A stretch of DNA of 64,000 bases from Sipunculus nudus (Eukaryota; Annelida; Sipuncula; Golfingiida; Sipunculidae): positions 47,286,456-47,350,455 of the forward strand of contig CM049318.1 in assembly GCA_026874595.1 (NCBI GenBank), read 5' to 3'. The position numbers were made by a program, and so were the translations under genes. Position 1 is the stretch's first letter. Every line of letters starts with the position of its first letter. This document shows positions 1 through 12,615 of this stretch, piece after piece. The notes under the pieces were generated by a model. That model was not told the origin of the DNA and did not search any database. It saw only the letters and a list, made by a program, of their open reading frames with translations.

Positions 1-901
1 CTGCGTGACAGAGGAATTAAAAGCCACCAGCCATTGTCGGGGATCCTGCATAATCTGGGCCAAAGCTAGTATTATATCAATTGTGTATTAACTTTACCAA
101 AATGTCCTTTAAACTAACCACAATGATGAAACACCTCCTAGACCTGTCCATTGTTAACCACTTGCATAATCAATCCATTTCGCGCTACAGCACTTTGCAT
201 ATACGAATAAGTATTACATTATACTGCCCCAATTAATCCTAAGTTCGTAAACCGCATAAACAAACCACTGTGCCTACAGTCGCAAAAGCTATGGAACCAT
301 CCAAAAAGGGTCCTTACACTTTGAATGTACTGAGAAATGTTGTTCTTCTATATTTTTAGATACTTTTCCTCGTTTGAATTTTCCAACGAACCCCTTTTAG
401 AAGGACTTCTTCTGAATCAGTGAGACAAATGATAATTTTAATATCAGTGCACGTCATTACAATAAAGATAGCTCCACAAAGTCACAATTGTCACAATTTT
501 GTAAACAAGAGGAAGCAATACTGGAATAAATGTTAAATGTTTATTCCTTATTTATTCAGAATGAAAACTGTTCCTTTACATTTAACATGTGAACAAACAA
601 ATGTAAAAAGATGGGGATTTCAAGAGGTAAGGTGAGACAGAATATTTCTGAGTAGCAGCTGGTTATTATTTTATTACTGGCCGTTATTACAATAGTGCTT
701 GCCAAAATACGGCCAATAAAAATGCGGACACTGGTGTAAAGTATCTACAACAAGGTGTCCATGACACGCTACTTCAGGCCATAGCACATAAATATAGGTA
801 TAACCAACCTGAAGACACATGGAGAACAATAAGGGCAAAACTAGTGGTAGATTAAGTATACGATTTGCACTGTTATAAATAATCATTTCTAAAATAATTT
901 G
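1..901. other. Non-coding, no feature recognised
   Basis: AT-rich sequence with no open frame longer than about 70 codons. I looked here for the missing 5' exons of the + strand receptor gene (an early-helix motif ending in a phase-0 donor) and saw none. Confidence 0.5.
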
Positions 902-1960
902 GCAGCATTATTTACGTGTTAGCAGGGTGTATATTTTGCAGCATTATTTACGTGTTAGCAGGGTATTTATTTTGCTGCATTATTTAGGTGTTAGCAGGGT
1001 ATTTATTTTTTGCATTATTATTTTCGTGTTAGCAGGGTGTTTATTTTGCAGCAATATTTACGTGTTAGCAGGGTGTTTATTTTGCTGCATTATTTACGTG
1101 TTAGCAGGGTATTTATTTTGCAGCATTATTTACGTGTTAGCAGGATGTATATTTTGCAGGATTATTTACGTGTTTGCAGGGTATTTATTTTGCAGCAATA
1201 TTTACGTGTTAGCAGGGTGTATATTTTTTGCAGCATTATTTACGTGTTAGTAGGGTGTTTATTTTGCAGCAATATTTACGTGTTAGCAGGGTGTTTATTT
1301 TGCAAGATATTTACGTGTTAGCAGGGTGTATATTTTTGCAGCATTATTTACGTGTTAGCAGGGTGTTTATTTTGCAGCATTATTTACGTGTTTGCAGGAT
1401 GTATATTTTGGAGCAATATTTACGTGTTAGCAGGGAGTTTATTTTGCAGCAATATTTACGTGTTAGCAGGGAGTTTATTTTGCAGCAATATTTACGTGTT
1501 AGCAGGGAGTTTATTTTGCAGCAATATTTACGTGTTAGAAGGGAGTTTATTTTGCAGCAATATTTACGTGTTAGCAGGGTGTATATTTTGCAGCATTATT
1601 TCCGTGTTAGCAGGGTGTTTATTTTGCAGCATTATTTCCGTGTTAGCAGGGTGTTTTTTTTTGCAGCATTATTTACGTGTTATTAGGATGTTTATTTTGC
1701 AGCATTATTTACGAGTTAGAAGGGTGTATATTTTGCAGCATTATTTACGAGTTAGAGGGTGTATATTTTGCAGCATTATTTCCGTGTTAGCAGGGTGTTT
1801 ATTATGCAGCATTATTTACGTGTTATTAGGATGTTTATTTTGCAGCATTATTTACGTGTTAGAAGGGTGTATATTTTGCAGCATTATTTACGAGTTAGAG
1901 GGTGTATATTTTGCAGCATTATTTACGTGATAGCAGGGTATTTATTTTGCAGCATTATTT
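902..1960. repeat. 36-bp minisatellite array, block 1
   Basis: About 29 head-to-tail copies of a 36-bp unit with core GCATTATTTACGTGTTAGCA followed by a T-rich half. Variants include TGTTAGAAG, TGTTATTAG and a shortened unit with GAGTTAGAGGG. Because 36 is a multiple of 3, several frames stay open and give 12-residue repeating translations. These are by-products of the period, not evidence of a gene. Confidence 0.95.
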
Positions 1961-2400
1961 AACAGTAGCTCTGGTCAAATGAGAGTTTTGTTGAGTTATA
2001 TAGTTTTGGCACCATTAAGAATAATATTCCGTCTTCACAGCCGGCAGAGTATATTTGTTTTTGTATCTTTTGGGGCTAAAATTTTTTTGCACATCATATG
2101 TTCAAAATCACTTGACAATTTAAAATTAACAGTGGCTCTGGTCAAATGAGAGTTTTATTTTAGTTATATAGTTTTTGCACCATTAAGTATAATATTCCGT
2201 CTTCACAGCCAGCACAGTATATTTGTGTGTATATCTTTGGGGGCTAAAATTTGTTTGCACGACAAATGTTCAAAATTACTTGACAAATAAAAATTTAACA
2301 GTAGCTCTGGTCAAATTACAGTTTTGTTGACTTATAAAGTCATTATTTAGTTTAATATGCCGTCTTCACAGCCGAAGATACACATATCTGGTTTATTTGA
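1961..2400. repeat. ~168-bp direct repeat, three copies
   Basis: Three copies start at about 1961, 2128 and 2297, each opening with AACAGT(A/G)GCTCTGGTCAAAT and carrying a later CCGTCTTCACAGCC. The third copy diverges and is truncated. The block abuts the last unit of the 36-bp array exactly. Confidence 0.85.
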
Positions 2401-3183
2401 TGACCCTGAATGAACGTTATACTGTCTGTACAGTCATAGCTATTAATCATGACATTCAATACTACGAAAGTATTACAGACTTAATTGAAAGTGGATTTGC
2501 AAAATGTCATGTATAACAACAAACAGATCAAAAGGAGACTTAAATAAATATTTATTTAAATGTAGCACCTCTAAAAGTATGATGAACTTCAATACATTTT
2601 TCAGACAAGTTTAATTTTTAGCAAACCTGTGAGATTATGCCATGGTTTGGCGTCGTCTGTCGTCTGTAAATTAACCCATACCTTGTCAAAAAACGGCAGG
2701 AGCCATCATCACCAAATTTTGTGGGGAAAAAATCAGTCATCTAAAAAACACTTTTGGATTTTGCTTTTTTTTCTATCTGCATTAAATAAGATTTTATAGG
2801 GGGAAAATCATAAAAAAAAAACAACTTTTAAAATCCTCTCCGAAACGGTAACCTGAAATAGAGGTTTTTGTGGCGCCACCTACATCGACCTGTGCTTTTT
2901 GGCAAAAACCTCGTAATTTTAGCCTCTTTCAGCTTAAAATGATTTTTATAATAAAACTGTCAAGCTGAAGGGTTTAATGGCTGACCACTGTCACCAGGAA
3001 TGTTATTTGTAAGCATGTGTGACCAAATATATTCAAACTGGGTCTTCTATTCATACAATATGACCAAGGAGTTTACAGGGATGGAGTATCAAGTGAGAGT
3101 CTGGCCGTGTCGGATGTTGCTGACGGGGGTCATAAAACTCGCTGCTCAATGGCACACAGAGATGCCGCTGATAAGCCCGGCGC
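2401..3183. other. Unique spacer between the two 36-bp blocks
   Basis: No convincing gene. The last ~150 bp before 3184 are less AT-rich than their surroundings, but no open frame here has family features. Confidence 0.5.
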
Positions 3184-3720
3184 TATTTACGTGTTATTAG
3201 GATGTTTATTTTGCAGCATTATTTACGTGTTAGAAGGGTGTATATTTTGCAGCATTATTTACGAGTTAGAGGGTGTATATTTTGCAGCATTATTTACGTG
3301 ATAGCAGGGAGTTTATTTTGCAGCAATATTTACGTGTTAGCAGGGTGTTTATTTTGCAGCATTATTTACGTGATAGCAGGGTATTGATTTTGCAGCATTA
3401 TTTACGTGTTAGCAGGGAGTTTATTTTGCAGCAATATTTACGTGTTAGCAGGGTGTATATTTTGCAGCATTATTTACGTGATAGCAGGGTATTGATTTTG
3501 CAGCATTATTTACGTGTTAGCAGGGAGTTTATTTTGCAGCAATATTTACGTGTTAGCAGGGTGTATATTTTGCAGCATTATTTACGTGTTAGAAGGATGT
3601 TTATTTAGCAGCATTATTTCCGTGTTAGCAGGGTGTTTATTATGCAGCATTATTTACGTGTTAGTTGGGTGTTTATTTTGCAGCATTATTTACGTGTTAG
3701 CAGGGTATTTATTTTGCAGC
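3184..3720. repeat. 36-bp minisatellite array, block 2
   Basis: About 15 copies of the same 36-bp unit as block 1. The first ~120 bp (3185-3307) reproduce the order of variants, including the shortened GAGTTAGAGGG unit, seen at 1820-1938. This shows that the two blocks share one ancestral array. Confidence 0.95.
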
Positions 3721-5268
3721 ATGACCGGGCCTGCAGGGCCGTGTCCTGATCTCCAAGTCCAGAACTTCCTATGTAATGAGAAGAATATGTTACATTCAGC
3801 AATTTTCAGCGTACTGGCAGCCATCTTTGATGTCATGGTATATGATTACTCATAGACCTCAAACTTCTTATATTGCGAAAATGGTGTCTTGCAGTCTCAA
3901 TGAAAAATTATTCGGCAGCCATCTTGGACGCCATATTAAATTTTTTGGTTATCAACATACTCAAACTTTATCCAGTTGAAATTTTTACTACTCAGCAGAT
4001 TTCTTTAACTCTTTAAAGTGATGGGTATAGGCACTAAAATTAAAACAATGGCATTTTATTGTAAATGACATGGGGTAGCTGGGCAGCAATTTGGACGTCA
4101 TCTTGGATTTTCTTGTCGCATGACTACTTAGCGATGGTTGGTTTTAATGGACATTGTACCCTTGAAACCTGGTTGGAAATATACCAAAATTGCATTTCTT
4201 GGATAAAACAATGAATGACCATTTTAGGGTCTTGGACGCACTTTCGAAGAGAATAACTTGTCAAATTCCAATTTTCTTTAGTATGTTATCACTGCTGTCA
4301 AATACTACCAAAAGCCACTGAAAATCTTGTTTAAAAGATTTTTCTGGGAAGTTAAATGTCGACCCGACTGGAACATTCGAGAATACTAGAAGGTACTAAA
4401 ATGAACTTGAGATGCTTTTGAAAACTTGTCTGTAGAAAATGTGTTATATCACGATTCTACTCCTCAAACCTCTTAAAATAGTTCTGTATGGATCACTCTA
4501 CCAATCCATGTACTATTGGCGCTACGAAACACTGATCAAAGGTTGTGGTAAGACTCGCTCGAAATGTCAAGAAATTACCACCTGCAAATTTATTACAATA
4601 ATGTATGTCAAAATCGGGCCCTTTTAAACAACGTATGCAATAATAATTACAAATTACAATAGTGACTGCTACAATGATGGGTGGGACAGCATGCTTAGAC
4701 CAGCGACAATCTGGATCTCAGCACCCATGTTAAATAACACGAATAACAGACCATCGATCCATAAGACCATGTCATCAGCTTGAAGGTAGAGGCGGCTGGT
4801 GGTTTATTGATCCAACCCGTTTATCTAATATATTTCCCCATGAGACGCACCAGGTTCCTGCAGATGTCATTTTCGCCCATGGCTCGTTTCTTTACAACTA
4901 GAAATAAGCTAGTTGTTACGTGATATCAGTATTGAGACCTGAACCACAATTACGTTATGTTATATTAAAGGCGTTTTATTCAAAGACTTTGTACATTTTC
5001 AATTAACCTAGGACCAACAAAAGGATATCAGGTTGGCTAAACGGAACGGAGACCAATGACGATGGGAACTGTTTTATGAGGAGATCGTAGAATTCATTGA
5101 TTTAATATTCAGGACGCACACCTAGTTGGTTGCAGGGAACGGAATATACTTAACACACTCAATGTTAAAAAAATTTAGCACAACGGAGCAAATGAGTCAA
5201 AGAAGCGGTTTCTTCATCACCTTGCTTTTATATGACTAAATGTCCATCAGCAAGTATCTAGACCTGCA

Positions 5269-5325
<57 letters not shown>

Positions 5326-6123
5326 GAATTTGATATATACATTTTAAGTTACCAATTCCCATGCATACATGTGAACTTTGTTATGCACACGTTGAAGTAA
5401 TTCTTATTTTCATTTTTAAGCCGAAGCATTTTTATTAAGATATCTTTAAACCGATTAATAACTGTCTGTGTCGATGAACGTCGCTAAAATTATGTAGAGA
5501 GTGACGTCACAACTTGCAAGTTGACTCGAATTTCAAAGTTTATTCATTAACTTAACACGAAAAAAAAACGGATTTGAACGGGCAAATTTATGTAAATGTT
5601 ATTACGGTGTCTTGGGCACCATATAAACTGAGGACAAGAAAACTTATTATATCGTTTGCTATTACATCTAAATTTTGGATTACCAAATGAACAAGGGAAG
5701 GTAATTCAGACAATAATACGAAACAAACTTGATAAAATTCACTGTGCTAGGTGATATCTTATCCGCTAGATTATGCAATGAAGTGTTTTTCAAAAGATTA
5801 TTTTATTTTTCATATAAACTGAGATGCCAAGTATTTTAGTAAAGTGATTGCCGAGTATTTCAGTAAGTTGGCCAATCGAATACCAAATGTAAACAGCTCT
5901 CCGTATTGTGATCAACGTACTTGACAAAACAGTTGAAGAGAAGAAATGGCAGATCCTGCGGTAAACCGAAAGCGATAGCCCTAAGTAAATATGGCGTTAT
6001 TTAGATAGACTAAGTGGTTAGTAAAATCAGCAGGGCCACCTGATTAGCATGTAACATGGTTTGAACATGGCGGCTCATGTCACCTTTGACCGTGACGCCT
6101 CATGACCTTTTTTGAACTTTCAG
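3721..6123. other. Non-coding, upstream of the first visible exon of gene A
   Basis: No gene recognised. Around 3815-3930 and 4080-4120 there are degenerate copies of a motif like GGCAGCCATCTTGGACGCCAT, an old dispersed repeat. A TA microsatellite lies at 5273-5322. The exon that should precede the 45-bp exon of gene A (about 155 bp by analogy with gene B) was not found. Confidence 0.45.
5273..5322. repeat. (TA)n microsatellite
   Basis: Uninterrupted TA dinucleotides for about 50 bp. Confidence 0.97.
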
Positions 6124-6168
6124 GATGAGAGGAGTCAGGTTCTCGTGTCCACAGGCATGATTATTGCG
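6124..6168 (+). CDS. Gene A exon (45 bp, 'exon 3' of nAChR genes)
   Basis: Acceptor TTGAACTTTCAG and donor GTGAGT bracket exactly 45 bp in phase 0, encoding DERSQVLVSTGMIIA. This matches the conserved DEKNQ-type strand and the 45-bp size typical of nicotinic receptor genes. The Trp of loop D is replaced by Met here. Confidence 0.9.
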
Positions 6169-8990
6169 GTGAGTACATCTTTAATTATACCTTTATCGAT
6201 CCTATCTCCATCTTCATGATGCGGGGCTCTCAGATTACATTGGATTCTCAGTAGCATCAGATCCCCCAAGGTACTCGGGCAGCATCATATATTCCTGAGG
6301 CGTATGCTCATAGTGTACAACTCACTGAAATAACCGTATGATTTATGATCCCAGCTATAAATATAAGTCTTACTACACAAGAGTGTCATGGGATACATAT
6401 GCCTGAAGCAAATTAGTAAAAATCTCCCAAAGTTGACATTTTCCTCACGAAGATTGAAGCCAGTGTACCTCTAGGTTCAATTCTAGGGTTTTACGGTACT
6501 TATAACGATAATATAAGGTGAGGCTGTTGCTTAGCTGCGGATGGTTTCAGTATGTCATAGTTCTATTAGTATTTTAACCATTGTCAGTATGTTATAGTTC
6601 TACTAGTATTGCAACCAGTGTCAGTGTGTCATAGTTCTACCAGTACTGTAACCAGTGTCAGTATGTCATAGTTCTACCAGTACTGTAACCAGTGTCAGTA
6701 TGTCATAGTGCTACCAGTATTGTAACCAGTGTCAGTATGTCATAGTGCTACCAGTATTGTAACCAGTGTCAGTATGTCATAGTGCTACCAGTATTGTAAC
6801 CAGTGTTAGTATGTCATAGTGCTACTAGTATTGTAACCAGTGTCAGTATGTCATAGTTCTACCAGTACTATAACCAGTTTCAGTATATCATAGTTCTACC
6901 AGTATTGTAACCAGTGTCAGTATGTCATAGTTCTTCCAGTATTGTTACCAGTGTCAGTATGTCATAGTTCTTCCAGTATTGTAACCAGAGTCAGAATGTC
7001 ATAGTTCTACCAGTATTGTAACCAGTGTCAGTATGTCATAGTTCTTCCAGTATTCTTACCAGTGTCAGTATGTCATAGTTCTACCAGTATTGTAACCAGT
7101 GTCAGTATGTCATAGTTCTACCAGTATTGTAACCAGTGTCAGTATGTCATAGTTCTTCCAGTATTGTAACCAGTGTCAGTATTTCATAGTTCTTCCAGTA
7201 TTGTAACCAATGTCAGTTTGTCATAGTTCTATCAGTATTGTAACCAGTGTCAGTATGTCATAGATCTACCGGTAGGGTTAGCTAATTTTCTTTAAAACGA
7301 TTGTTTGATAAGAGGGATATATGCAGGAATGGTGCACGGCCTTTTTTAATTCAGTTACACCACGACTGCTTAAGAACGCTCAAACAGACGACGGACGACT
7401 GTCGCCCAATGGATATATCCAACAGACGACGGACCGCTGCCGCCCCATGGGTATATCTAACAGACGACGGACGACTGCCGCACCATGGATATATCCAACA
7501 GACGACGGACGACTGCCGCACCATGGATATATCCAACCGACGAAGGAAGACTGCCGCACCATGGATATACCTAACAGACGACGGACGACTGCCGTACTAT
7601 GGATATACCTAACAGACAACGGACGACTGCCGCACCATGCATATATCTAACAGACGACGGACGACTGCCGCACCATGGATATACCTAACAGACGACGGAC
7701 GACTGCCGCACCATGGATATACCTAACAGACGACGGACGACTGCCGCACCATGGATATACCTAACAGACGACGGACGACTGCCGCACCATGGAGATACCT
7801 AACAGACGACGGACGACTGCCGTACTATGGATATACCTAACAGACGACGGACGACTGCCGCACCATGCATATATCTTACAGACGACGGACGACTGCCGCA
7901 CCATGGATATATCCAACAGACGAAGGACGACTGCCGCACCATGGATATATCCAACAGACGAAGGACGACTGCCGCACCATGGATATATCCAACAGACGAC
8001 GGACGACTGCCGCACCATGGATATATCCAACAGACGAAGGACGACTGCCGCACCATGGATATACCTAACAGACGACGGACGACTGCCGTACTATGGATAT
8101 ACCTAACAGACAACGGACGACTGCCGCACCATGCATATATCTAACAGACGACGGACGACTGCCGCACCATGGATATACCTAACAGACGACGGACGACTGC
8201 CGCACGACGCATATATCTTACAGACGACGGACGACTGCCGCACTATGGATATTTATAACAGGTGAGCTGAATACTTTAGCTCCAAAAAAATCACGTTTGT
8301 ATTAATAGCTGTTGTGCATGTTGTTAACGTGCGCTTTGCATAAAAAAATTATCTCATTATCAGGAAAAGTAATGCATGACAGGATAACTTAAACCCGACA
8401 AAACTAACATTAAGCACCTATCTTTACGCTTGATACAATAGACCGTGCATCATACATCCTTAGCAGATTTTAGAGTTTTCTCGCCATGAGACCAGGAGAC
8501 GAATAGTTGGTCCAATTTCCGTTCATTATTATCTATGGAGCAAGGTCTAACAGCGAGCTAGCTATTAACCATTTATAAAAGAAACCCTTGTAAAGATTCT
8601 TCCACTCACGTTGAATTTTGATTCTCTGGCCCCAAAAAAAAAAAACTAAAAGGCGTCATCTTCTGGTCAAGAAAATATACTGAATGGCGTCATGATATCT
8701 TAACCGTAACCTATAAGTCGAATAGCCAAGTAAATGCACGATAATATTAATAAAATGTGATATTTTAAAATATTAATGAAGAGTAGAGTATATGATAAAT
8801 TTGTGATAAAAGTAAAAGGGCTGATATTGTGGTTCAGCATGTATATTACAAGTGATCCGAACTGGTCCGTGCACACAGGACTGTCTTCTTAAAAGTAAAT
8901 GAATTATCTATATACCAAGTCATAATCGTCATACTGGGAAGATTAAGAAGGTAGTCTTTATAAATAGCCAGAGATGTTTTATGTTGAACA

Positions 8991-9043
<53 letters not shown>

Positions 9044-9651
9044 CCACAGAGAGCCCTTTCGCTCATGTTTAAGTTAAATTTTAAGTTATAACACATATGT
9101 GTTAAATGTGTCATTACAAATTCTCTAATGAGCAGCAGCTGAAACACCTAAACATGTCTAAGACGTGTTTAAAACATGTTTACAATTTTACTTTTACTGT
9201 TTGAAGGCGTGATATTTTCCCTTTTCTTTTCTGCTTAATATTTCGTGCCATTTACTTTTAAACTGGCGGTTGAAATAAAGTATAATCAACAGCTGAAAGT
9301 AGAAAGGATCATCTGAGAGCACAGGAACAGTTCAGATGAAGATATGTCGCAAGTCATCTGATGATAATGGTAATAACAAATGGGCGGCAGTTGGGGCATA
9401 AAGGGACATAAAGGCCAGTCAAAACTATAAAGTAATATGATTATTTGACACACGCGCCAGTCACACATGTATATATTTATATATATTTCATAGCTTGCAT
9501 AGCTTTTAAATCTATAGATCGGAGACTGGATATAACATTTCAGATACTCCAATAAGGAAAAACGCTTTCCACAGGATAAAGAAATTTTATAATGGATGAA
9601 AAGTTAGTCTAGTGTAATAGTTATCTTATGACAATTTCAGAAATAATTTTC

Positions 9652-9721
<70 letters not shown>

Positions 9722-12584
9722 ACTGAATAAAGAACCCTTTATCTTAAACAATAAATCCCATTTTTTTAATTCATATTAAAAATTAAGTATATAAAAGTAT
9801 CATATTAAGTATACATTATATTAAATGTGTTTTTTTTACATTTTCTTTCATTTTCATATGATATTTATTTTTTTCTAAAATCATTATGCCAGTTTAAGCA
9901 CCCAGGAACAGCAAGCTACTTTTTAGCAGGCTAATATTAAACTACATGACAATATCTCACAAATATAATTTTTTGTGTCGTTTTTCTTTTATCATGTCTT
10001 CAAGCCGGTATTACAATTTCCAGGAGGTACATAATGAATAGGATCCCTGACTGCAATATTATAATGAACCGTCACAAAATTAGGGGCGGGGGATTATGTG
10101 GTGATCAACTGATGGGAAGGAAAACAGCCGAAGACGATAAACAATAACACAGAGTTTAATCCACAAATTATAGTAGTTTGTTCACCACACACTTGTTGCT
10201 CCACAGCAGTCAATTAAGTCTAGACCAAACGTCCAACGCTCGTCATAATCGCCTTTCAGTCAAGGCCTCGCTTCCGCAATCAACGTCGTGCTTACGTCTT
10301 CCACTGGACGGGCACCTGCTCCCATCAAAGTAGACTGGTAATTACTCACAAACTCCTACCAACCCTATCTCGCTACAAAACCAGTCATATCAGCTTGTGC
10401 GATATTGCAAACTGTTAAAAATTAAGTCTGGTCCATACCTGATGGCAGCCATACCAAATCTGTAAACCATTCCATATTGTAGAATAATTATACCTGACGT
10501 CGTAATTTTCTGTAGGAATTCTCTTCATGTACATCAACTGAAGTAAATGATTAAATTAAAAAAAGTACCTTTATTTCAGAAAAACAATTCCCGCGTTTCC
10601 CAGTATTGAAATATAAAACATGTTCACAGGTAAGCTTTGGGTCGTTGGTTCCGTGATTGATTTATTTTGAATTACAGCTGCTTCTTTTAGAGGGCCGATC
10701 GCGGTACTTATTTCCGTGTGTATATTGGTTACTGTTTACGTTATTATTTTATAAAAGCGCCACTGACACATCAACCGACAAACATGGAAAAGCTTTAAGT
10801 ATGAGGGCTCTGGTGTACACGAGTTTGATGAAACATTTACCGCCTCAACTTAACGGTCCCGTTACAAACATTATTAACCGGTTTAAACGACGACGTGAAG
10901 TCTGTATAATTGTCTCAGCGGAACTCATTACATTAACACACCTTGTAATCAAAACCATGGAATTTTTGCGAAATTACATTGTCAGGAGAAAATTTATTTT
11001 CTTGGATCCAATATGGGATGTGCTGTGCTAAAGCGCGTTTGGTAAATTAGGTAAAATTTATTAGTAATTGGGAAACACCGTCAGAATTAGCGATGTTGTG
11101 CACGGGTGATCATGTCCTAATAACTGTCATGGAGCTCTCAGCTGGGAGCCTGGGTGAGTTTTGAGTGTTCAGAATCATACCTAATACTGGCGTGTAAACT
11201 TGTTTTACACGTCAAAGTAATCTGGAAATCCCTGGATAGATTCAAACCGTTCTGTAGAATTCGTAGAACGCCAGGACGGTGGAGCCTTTCCCAGGACCAT
11301 CAAATGATTATCCTATATAGGCACCTATCCGAGTGAGATTTGTACCAGAACCCGTTTACCGTATTTTATTTTATTCTGGCCTTCGTTTATACAGGCCTTA
11401 CACGTTAAGCCATATATATCATGTCTCCCTTTTTATTGCTATAAAATTCCATTATTTATGTTTCTGAGATACAATAATTGCGTTAGGTTAATTACTGTAA
11501 CCTTTCGATCATTCTATATCTGTGTGTTCAATAATTAGCCCAATTTCCCCCTTTTCCCGAAAAACAAAAGAATTTTCCTGCCGAAATATAGGTTATATTT
11601 TAACATATTACCCCGACCCAGAGTAGCAATAAAATGTGTGATTAACCTCGGCTTGTAGAAGCGTTAATTATTGTCTTTCTGATATTTTAAATGCTTTGAC
11701 CATCCCTAGTACATCGTTTTTCTAATTAATTCTGTATCCTTGACGACGCTAACTCGGGGACGTAAACATATGAACAGATTAAGAATTTGTTTGATGAATA
11801 TAATTCCCATATATAATGTTTGACTGTATCTTTGAGAGATAAGATTATCTTGTCCGAAGTTTAAATGAAGATTTGCCCACTAGCCGTAGATAAAATAAAT
11901 CTAAATACGTACATGTGGCGCCCTTAAGCACATTTGTCATCAGGGAACTTAATTACGTGTCAGCATGGCAGCGGGCTGTCATCGAGGTGGTGAACAGCAG
12001 TGACAGGACCGTGTCACTCAAAATCCTCATTGAAAGTAATGGTGTAGCTATGGTAACTGACGTCTACGGCAACACAGGAGTCTTGAGAATTCTCCATATC
12101 TCGTGTCAGTGGAGCGCCGCTCGCCGCAGTTATTAACGCTCGTGATGGTAATGCGATACACCGCATGGTTTTAATACAAAGAAACATTTCCATTTAACAA
12201 TTTATTGACCGATTAAAGACCTACATACATCACATTGACGGCTCAAAGCCACGGCTACCAGTTTCATCTTCCTGATAGGAATTTAAATACGTCTCAGTAA
12301 GTAAAAAATAAGTAAGTCGAGAAAATAAGAGTAACAGAGAGAAATTACTCAACCCAACTCACCCCGAGGAGTTGTATTAAATTCTACATGTATACATCAT
12401 CCTACACATCCTTTTTTCGGGCCGTAAATCGCTTGTCCTTTAATTAAGTGGATAACAGTTATTGATATCCGACCTGACCACTGTTTCACACTCCTCTACT
12501 TTACACAAAAGGACAAGGAAATCAAAAACATTGTAGAATCGAAACGCAAAGTACAGGGGCGTAGCACACACACATATATATATT

Positions 12585-12615
<31 letters not shown>

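Noticed and set aside
902..1962. Open frames of 67-192 codons across the 36-bp array
   Set aside because: All are period artefacts of a stop-poor 36-bp unit; several frames and long runs of identical 12-mers, no start context or domain.
1..6123. Search for the first exons of gene A
   Set aside because: No segment combined a signal peptide or N-terminal helix motif with phase-1/phase-0 splice sites; left as missing, not invented.
7301..8144. Open frames on both strands in the 38-bp array
   Set aside because: Same unit read in all frames; no conserved domain or splice sites.
10657..11031. 124-codon + frame in gene A's large intron
   Set aside because: No recognisable motif, no family resemblance; it is plausible by chance in a 64-kb window.
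11915..12136. GC-richer 73-codon + frame in gene A's intron
   Set aside because: Looks coding-like in composition but no motif, and splicing it between the 45- and 110-bp exons would break a conserved junction.
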